From Betaproteobacteria bacterium (lineage in GTDB: Bacteria; Pseudomonadota; Gammaproteobacteria; Burkholderiales; Rhodocyclaceae), in assembly GCA_016880375.1 (NCBI GenBank), contig JAEHDO010000019.1, positions 1 to 11,408 of the forward strand: a DNA stretch of 11,408 nt, in the 5' to 3' direction. Numbering within the stretch: position 1 is the stretch's first letter; every line of letters begins with the position of its first letter. Shown here piece by piece: positions 8,190 through 11,408 of the stretch. Below the pieces are notes generated by a model. The model had not been told where the DNA came from. It made no database searches and saw only the letters and a program-made list of their open reading frames with translations. The translations under genes were made by a program, and so were the position numbers.

Positions 8190-8210
8190 CACTGCCTAGG
8201 ATGGCACCAA

Positions 8211-8228
8211 CGCCTGGCCGAACAGGCG
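8211..8228 (+). other. Hairpin upstream of the repeat-protein gene
   Basis: CGCCTG and CAGGCG form a perfect six-base-pair stem around a six-base GCCGAA loop, 41 bases before the ATG at 8270. It may lie in the 5' leader of that mRNA. There is no T-run. Function unknown. Confidence 0.3.
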
Positions 8229-8269
8229 CCAAGGAACGGAATGCCCATCAATGTCATGAGGAGAGCAGA

Positions 8270-8869
8270 ATGAAACCCTTGTTTGTGAGCATGCTTCTGG
8301 CCGGCATGGCCACCCTTTGGCTTTCATCACCGGCCTTGGCCCGTCCCCAAGACCCGGGTGTGAATGCCCGCCAGCATCACCAGCAGCAGCGTATCGGCCA
8401 GGGCGTGCGCTCTGGAGAGCTGACCCGAAACGAGACACGCCGCCTGGAACGGGAGCAGCGCCATATCCGCCAGGAAGAGCGAAGCTACAAGTCGGATGGA
8501 ACGCTTACCCGCGCCGAACGCGCCGATCTGCACCACGACCAGAACCGTGCCAGCCGCCATATTTACCTGGAAAAGCATGATGGACAGCAAAGCCAGGGCT
8601 GGCACAATAGCGCCATTCGCGATCCCGGCGTCAATGCGCGCCAGCAAAACCAGCGTGATCGCATCCGCGGCGGCCTGCAGGACGGCAGCCTGACGCGTTA
8701 CGAGACAAGGGATCTGCGTGCCGAACAGAAGGCTATCCGCGCCGAGGAGCGAAACTACAAGTCCGACGGGGTGCTGACCCGGACCGAGCGCCAGGATCTG
8801 CAACAGGACCTGAATGCCGCCAGTCAGCACATTTATCAGGAAAGGCATGACGCCGACCGGCGTTTTTGA
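8270..8869 (+). CDS. Secreted protein with duplicated 77-residue helical module
   Basis: No characterised function is recognised. The 199-residue product starts with a Sec signal peptide (MKPLFVSMLLAGMATLWLSS, then PALA, likely cut after Ala24), so it is predicted to be periplasmic or outer. The mature part is two copies of one module, residues 28-104 and 118-194, each opening DPGVNARQ and closing with HIY-x-E-[KR]-HD. Within each module the motif G-x-L-T-R-x-E occurs twice, at 49-55, 77-83, 139-145 and 167-173. The two YKSDG-x-LTR-x-ER copies resemble the second half of an EF-hand loop, but loop positions 1 and 3 lack acidic residues. The protein is rich in Arg, Gln and Asp. The ATG at 8270 is favoured by AGGAG at 8259-8263, six bases away; the frame is open further upstream without a signal peptide. 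It is divergent from ompR and first in a run of small secreted-protein genes. Confidence 0.85.
   Translation: MKPLFVSMLLAGMATLWLSSPALARPQDPGVNARQHHQQQRIGQGVRSGELTRNETRRLEREQRHIRQEERSYKSDGTLTRAERADLHHDQNRASRHIYLEKHDGQQSQGWHNSAIRDPGVNARQQNQRDRIRGGLQDGSLTRYETRDLRAEQKAIRAEERNYKSDGVLTRTERQDLQQDLNAASQHIYQERHDADRRF
8351..8581 (+). repeat. Coding tandem module, copy 1
   Basis: Encodes residues 28-104 of the secreted repeat protein, from DPGVNARQHH to YLEKHD. It aligns without gaps to copy 2 at a 270-base offset. The DNA has diverged at many third positions (gacccgggtgtgaat versus gatcccggcgtcaat), so the duplication is old and the protein sequence has been kept. Confidence 0.85.
8621..8851 (+). repeat. 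Coding tandem module, copy 2
   Basis: Encodes residues 118-194 of the secreted repeat protein, from DPGVNARQQN to YQERHD. A 13-residue linker (GQQSQGWHNSAIR) separates it from copy 1. Copy 2 has the more complete Asp-Gly forms of both G-x-L-T-R-x-E motifs. Confidence 0.85.
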
Positions 8870-8910
8870 TTGACCTGGGACAGGACACCAGGACGGCAGG
8901 AGTGGAAACC

Positions 8911-9201
8911 ATGAAACGCCTTGTTGCCCTCGCAGGTGTCCTCTCCGCTCTGGCGGCGAGCCTGCCCGCTCAAGCCCGGCCCGGCGATCATCCGGGCCGC
9001 TTCGAGCGAATCCAGCAGCGCGATGCCCAGCAGCAGCAGCGTGAATTCCGGCGCGAGCAGGAATTGCAGCGCCGCCAGTTGCAGCGCCATGAGCAAGAGA
9101 ATCGTCGCGAGCGGATGACGCCGGAGGAGCGCCAGCAGTTGCGCCGCGACATCCGTGAGCACGGACGTGATGTTTACCGCGACCGCCCGCGCCGCTTCTG
9201 A
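8911..9201 (+). CDS. Small secreted Gln/Arg-rich protein
   Basis: Function unknown. The 96-residue product has a clear signal peptide (MKRLVALAGVLSALAASLPA, cut likely after QA at residue 22). The mature part is very rich in Gln, Arg and Glu and is predicted to form one long charged helix (about 31-68). It ends in a module at 69-92, MTPEERQQLRRDIREHGRDV and on, of a kind seen at the C-terminus of other small proteobacterial secreted proteins. That module aligns without gaps to residues 169-192 of the preceding gene product, sharing Thr, Glu, Arg, Gln, Leu, Asp, Tyr and Arg. AGGAG at 8898-8902 lies eight bases before the ATG; the longer frame from 8866 lacks a signal peptide at its N-terminus. 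The 41-base gap suggests co-transcription with the repeat-protein gene. Confidence 0.8.
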   Translation: MKRLVALAGVLSALAASLPAQARPGDHPGRFERIQQRDAQQQQREFRREQELQRRQLQRHEQENRRERMTPEERQQLRRDIREHGRDVYRDRPRRF

Positions 9202-9306
9202 TTGCGCGATTCATGCCTGCAGGGAGATGCCCGCGCGCAGGCTTCCGGCACTCCTGTTCTTCTGCAGCAGCCCATATTCAGGTCCTGAGCAAATCCGGAG
9301 GCATCC

Positions 9307-9660
9307 ATGACCCGCAACACAGGTCTGCACTTCACCGTTTTGTGCGCCGCCCTGGCGCTGTCCCTTCCCTTATCCGCAGCGGAAGTCAGAAGCCCGCCTG
9401 CCGGCAATCCGAAGCGCCAGGACATGCAGCAAAAGATGAAGGACGATCTCCTGAAGCATATCGACGACAAGATCCGCATCCTCCAGGAGGCCAAATCCTG
9501 CGTCCGCGCAGCCAATGACATGAAAGCCATGTCCGACTGCCATGCGCAGGAAAGAAAGAAGTCGAAGGCGCTAAGGGAACAGGCGCGTTCGAGCATCCTC
9601 GAGTCGAAGGCCAAGCGCGGCGAGCCGCAGGGTTCTGCAGCCGTTCCTGGAGCGAAATAG
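9307..9660 (+). CDS. Small secreted helical protein with two cysteines
   Basis: Not recognised. The 117-residue product has a signal peptide (residues 1-25, hydrophobic core FTVLCAALALSLPL, cut probably after SAA). The mature part is strongly charged and helical (about 36-102). Its only two mature cysteines are Cys65 and Cys78, 13 residues apart, which could form a disulfide in the periplasm. The Pro/Gly/Ala-rich tail (from about 105) is probably disordered. The Shine-Dalgarno GGAGG (9297-9301) is five bases before the ATG and supports this start. The 105-base gap before it has only a weak long-loop hairpin (9215-9242). It resembles the two preceding genes in encoding a short, charged exported protein, so a shared envelope role is possible but unproven. 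Confidence 0.75.
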   Translation: MTRNTGLHFTVLCAALALSLPLSAAEVRSPPAGNPKRQDMQQKMKDDLLKHIDDKIRILQEAKSCVRAANDMKAMSDCHAQERKKSKALREQARSSILESKAKRGEPQGSAAVPGAK

Positions 9661-9688
9661 AATCCCTGTTCTTCGGAAGGAGGGCGCC

Positions 9689-9901
9689 ATGGAAATGAAG
9701 CAGGTCAATGCCGGCAAGCTGCGCGCCATCGGCTACGACGCCGGCGGGCGCATCCTGCGCGTCGAGTTCGACGACCGCAGGGTGGTCGAGTATGCCGGCG
9801 TGCCCCAGGAAACCTGGCGTCGCCTGAGCACGGCGGGTGCGATGTGGAGCTACTTCAGAGACAACATCGAGGATGAGTACGCGGCAAGGCGCACCAGGTA
9901 A
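9689..9901 (+). CDS. KTSC-domain protein
   Basis: A 70-residue single-domain protein of the KTSC family, named from the C-terminus of some lysyl-tRNA synthetases. The molecular role is unknown. Family features are V-N-A-G-K-L-R-A-I-G-Y-D at the N-terminus, alternating strand residues ILRVEFDDRRVVEYAGVP with the aromatic centre reduced to VEY, and a final helical part including MWSYFRDNIEDEY. It has no signal peptide and is presumably cytosolic, unlike the three genes before it. AAGGAGGG (9677-9684) precedes the ATG by only four bases. A second ATG two codons later has better spacing and could be used. It lies 28 bases after the secreted-protein gene and 41 before tsaB. Confidence 0.8.
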   Translation: MEMKQVNAGKLRAIGYDAGGRILRVEFDDRRVVEYAGVPQETWRRLSTAGAMWSYFRDNIEDEYAARRTR

Positions 9902-9929
9902 ATCATCCGTAGGCTGGGGAGACGTCGGG

Positions 9930-9935
9930 TAAAAT
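9930..9935 (+). promoter_or_regulatory. Putative -10 box at the tsaB start
   Basis: TAAAAT, one mismatch from consensus, ends seven bases before the GTG at 9943. The usual distance puts the transcript start at about 9941-9943, on the start codon itself, which implies a leaderless or near-leaderless tsaB mRNA. This agrees with the lack of a well-placed Shine-Dalgarno. No -35 match is seen 16-18 bases upstream, so support is moderate at best. The box is flanked by CGGG (9926-9929) and CCCG (9936-9939), a short inverted repeat. Confidence 0.4.
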
Positions 9936-9942
9936 CCCGCAT

Positions 9943-10635
9943 GTGAAACTCCTTGCACTAGAATCATCCACAGAACTGCTGACTGCCGCGCTGTTTTTCG
10001 ATGGCCGGATCGTCGAGCGGGAAAGCGCGCGCGGCGTTCCCCACTCCGAAATCGCCCTGCCGCTGGTGCGCGCCCTCCTCCATGAGCAGGGGGTGACGCT
10101 GGCTGACCTGGACGTCATTGCCTTCGGCGCCGGCCCGGGTGCATTCACCGGCCTGCGTCTGGCCTGCAGCGTGGCGCAGGGGCTGGCCGTCGGCGCCGGC
10201 CTGCCGGTCATCGGCATCGGCAGCCTTGAGGCGCTGGCGCTGGGGGAGGGCGATGGTTTGATATACACCTGCACCGATGCGCGCATGAATGAGGCCTATT
10301 GCGCCGCCTTCCGGGTGCGCGGCGAAGTTGTGGAGACGGTTCTGGGTCCCGTTGTGACTGTGCCGGAAGGGGCGCCGGTGCCCCCCGGCCAGGGTTGGCT
10401 GGGATGCGGCAGCGGCTTTGCCGCCTATGGCGATCGCTTGCGGATGCGGCTGACGGACTGCCTCGCCGCGATTCAAGACCAGGCCCGGCCACGCGCCGGG
10501 GCCGTGGCCCGCCTGGCTGCGCAGCGCTTCGCGCGCGGCGAAGCAGTCGACGCCGCCATGGCAGCACCGCTTTACGTGCGGGACAAGATTGCGCTGACGA
10601 CCCGTGAACGGCTTGCGGCAGGAGGCATGAAGTGA
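9943..10635 (+). CDS. tsaB: tRNA t6A37 biosynthesis protein TsaB
   Basis: Partner and scaffold of TsaD in making N6-threonylcarbamoyladenosine at position 37 of ANN-decoding tRNAs. It belongs to the ASKHA fold and lacks TsaD's metal-binding histidine pair. In 230 residues the landmarks are LALESST (4-10), GVPHSEIALPLVRALL (31-46), and the signature FGAGPGAFTGLRLACSVAQG (61-80), followed by PVIGIGSLEALA (88-99) and a C-terminal PLYVRDKIA. The start is a GTG: an ATG two bases earlier is followed directly by TGA in its own frame. The GTG gives the expected MKLLALESST N-terminus. Its end overlaps rimI (GTGA), the usual tsaB-rimI arrangement. Confidence 0.95.
   Translation: MKLLALESSTELLTAALFFDGRIVERESARGVPHSEIALPLVRALLHEQGVTLADLDVIAFGAGPGAFTGLRLACSVAQGLAVGAGLPVIGIGSLEALALGEGDGLIYTCTDARMNEAYCAAFRVRGEVVETVLGPVVTVPEGAPVPPGQGWLGCGSGFAAYGDRLRMRLTDCLAAIQDQARPRAGAVARLAAQRFARGEAVDAAMAAPLYVRDKIALTTRERLAAGGMK
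10621..10625 (+). promoter_or_regulatory. Shine-Dalgarno deciding the rimI start
   Basis: GGAGG inside the end of tsaB, six bases before the GTG at 10632. It supports the GTG overlapping the tsaB stop over the later in-frame ATG at 10662. Confidence 0.7.
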
Positions 10636-11093
10636 GCGCAGTTCTGCAAAGCGTGCCGGCCATGGCGCCAATGCAGGCAGTGGAAATCGATGCCGTACTC
10701 GCCATCGAGCAGCAGGCCTATCCTTTTCCCTGGTCACGCGTCAATTTCAGCGACTCGCTGAACTCGGGCTACAGCGCGTGGACCTGCCGCATGGAAGGGG
10801 TTCTGGTCGGCTACGCCGTGATGATGCTCGTGCTGGACGAGGCGCACCTGCTGAATGTCACCGTTGCGCCGGACTGGCAGCGCAAGGGCTACGGCCTGCT
10901 CATCATGCACCATTTGTTCGCCGTGGCGCGCTTGCACGGGGCAAGGCGCTTGTTCCTCGAGGTGCGACCCTCCAATGCGTCCGGGAAGGGCCTCTATGGC
11001 AGGCTGGGGTTCGAAACGATCGGCCGGCGGCGGGGGTACTATCCGGCCGGCGCCGGGCGCGAGGATGCCGTAGTCATGGCGGTGGACCTGTGA
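10632..11093 (+). CDS. rimI: Ribosomal protein S18 alanine N-acetyltransferase
   Basis: GNAT-family enzyme that acetylates the N-terminal Ala of ribosomal protein S18 using acetyl-CoA. In 153 residues the visible features are PFPWSRVNFSDSL (31-43), which corresponds to the RimI PWS motif, the acetyl-CoA loop QRKGYG (83-88), FLEVRPSN (108-115) with Glu110 at the place of the E. coli catalytic Glu, LYGRLGF (121-127) with Tyr122 at the place of the catalytic Tyr, and RRGYYPAG followed by REDAVVM near the end. The GTG start overlaps the tsaB stop and has a good ribosome-binding site. The N-terminal 14 residues before Gln15 are slightly longer than in E. coli RimI, so the ATG at 10662 remains a possible start. 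The end overlaps the next gene by GTGA. Confidence 0.93.
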   Translation: MSAVLQSVPAMAPMQAVEIDAVLAIEQQAYPFPWSRVNFSDSLNSGYSAWTCRMEGVLVGYAVMMLVLDEAHLLNVTVAPDWQRKGYGLLIMHHLFAVARLHGARRLFLEVRPSNASGKGLYGRLGFETIGRRRGYYPAGAGREDAVVMAVDL

Positions 11094-11408
11094 GCAGGCG
11101 GGAGAGCATGCTGCGTGAAATGGGTCTTGCCCCACTTTGGCGGCTGCGGGACAGGCCAGCTGCGGCAAAGACGGTGCCCGGGGCCAGCATTGCCCCTGCC
11201 GGCGCTGCCGCGACGCAGACGGGAGAGGCTCGGGCGCTGCGCATCTCCGCCATGAACTGGGCCGAACTGGGGGCGGCGGTGGCGGCCTGCCGCGATTGCC
11301 GCCTGTGCGAGCAGCGCAAGCAGGCGGTGCTCGGCGTCGGCGACGTCGAGGCCGACTGGCTTTTCGTCGGCGAGGGGCCGGGGGCCGAGGAGGACGAGCG
11401 CGGCGAGC
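11090..11408 (+). CDS. Type 4 uracil-DNA glycosylase, 3'-truncated
   Basis: Base-excision repair enzyme removing uracil from DNA; family 4 UDGs carry an iron-sulfur cluster. 106 residues are visible before the window ends. An N-terminal helix with REMGLAPLWRLRDRP is followed by a low-complexity Ala/Gly/Pro linker (about 23-48). Then ACRDCRLCEQRKQAVLGVGD contains Cys67, Cys70 and Cys73, of which two would be the first cluster ligands. Motif 1 follows as FVGEGPGAEEDERGE (92-106), the uracil-pocket and catalytic region of this family. The cut falls just before the expected PFVGRAG. The GTG start overlaps the rimI stop; an in-frame ATG at 11108 is an alternative, and both have only weak Shine-Dalgarno matches. 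It is third in the tsaB-rimI operon, as in many betaproteobacteria. Confidence 0.9.
   Translation, partial: MSRRESMLREMGLAPLWRLRDRPAAAKTVPGASIAPAGAAATQTGEARALRISAMNWAELGAAVAACRDCRLCEQRKQAVLGVGDVEADWLFVGEGPGAEEDERGE

Noticed and set aside
8270..9201. Possible CRISPR-like or non-coding tandem repeat because of recurring CAGCAG/GCCAG strings
   Set aside because: The repeats are codon-level (Gln/Arg-rich) with intact frames, good signal peptides and ribosome-binding sites. There are no regular spacers.
9215..9242. GCCTGC / GCAGGC inverted repeat as a terminator before the gene at 9307
   Set aside because: The loop is 16 bases and no T-run follows.

Overview
The window is high-GC, densely coded bacterial DNA that most resembles a betaproteobacterium, perhaps of the Rhodocyclales or Nitrosomonadales. 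The reasons are a typical betaproteobacterial OmpR/EnvZ pair, the tsaB-rimI-type 4 uracil-DNA glycosylase order, a methylthioinosine phosphorylase of the Pseudomonas/betaproteobacterial kind, and the overall base composition. The taxonomic call is inference from gene content only. I see no insertion sequence, prophage, CRISPR array, tRNA or rRNA. Both ends cut through genes. No gap between genes exceeds about 205 bases.

Left part (1-3738): the 3' end of a hypoxanthine-guanine phosphoribosyltransferase gene runs right. It meets a left-running pair made of typA (translational GTPase) and a 41-residue membrane protein. A short divergent promoter region separates typA from a right-running pair, S-methyl-5'-thioinosine phosphorylase and peptide deformylase, which overlap by four bases. 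The phosphorylase releases hypoxanthine and the phosphoribosyltransferase turns hypoxanthine into IMP, so typA sits between two consecutive purine-salvage steps.

Middle part (3739-8064): a Host_attach/baeRF-like protein gene runs left. Its stop codon abuts that of the deformylase gene. Divergent from it is a translationally coupled pair: a stand-alone cyclic-nucleotide-binding domain protein and a PerM/AI-2E-family membrane transporter. The transporter gene converges on an ompR-envZ operon running left. The two facing stop codons overlap in CTAG at the centre of a 20-bp perfect palindrome, and both proteins end in Leu-Pro-Ala. A terminator-like hairpin lies between ompR and envZ.

Right part (8065-11408): divergent from ompR are three small genes for predicted secreted proteins. 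The first has two tandem copies of a 77-residue module, each with two G-x-L-T-R-x-E motifs. The second ends in a segment that resembles part of that module. The 205-bp region shared with ompR has three TWACAAA repeats with roughly helical spacing, which are candidate OmpR sites. A KTSC-domain gene follows. The window closes with a tightly overlapping operon: tsaB (tRNA t6A synthesis), rimI (ribosomal protein S18 N-acetyltransferase) and a truncated type 4 uracil-DNA glycosylase gene.

Most of the window is ordinary core genome. The parts most worth a second look are the secreted repeat-protein cluster facing ompR, the CNBD-transporter pair, and the palindromic convergent stop. I found no convincing wholly new system.
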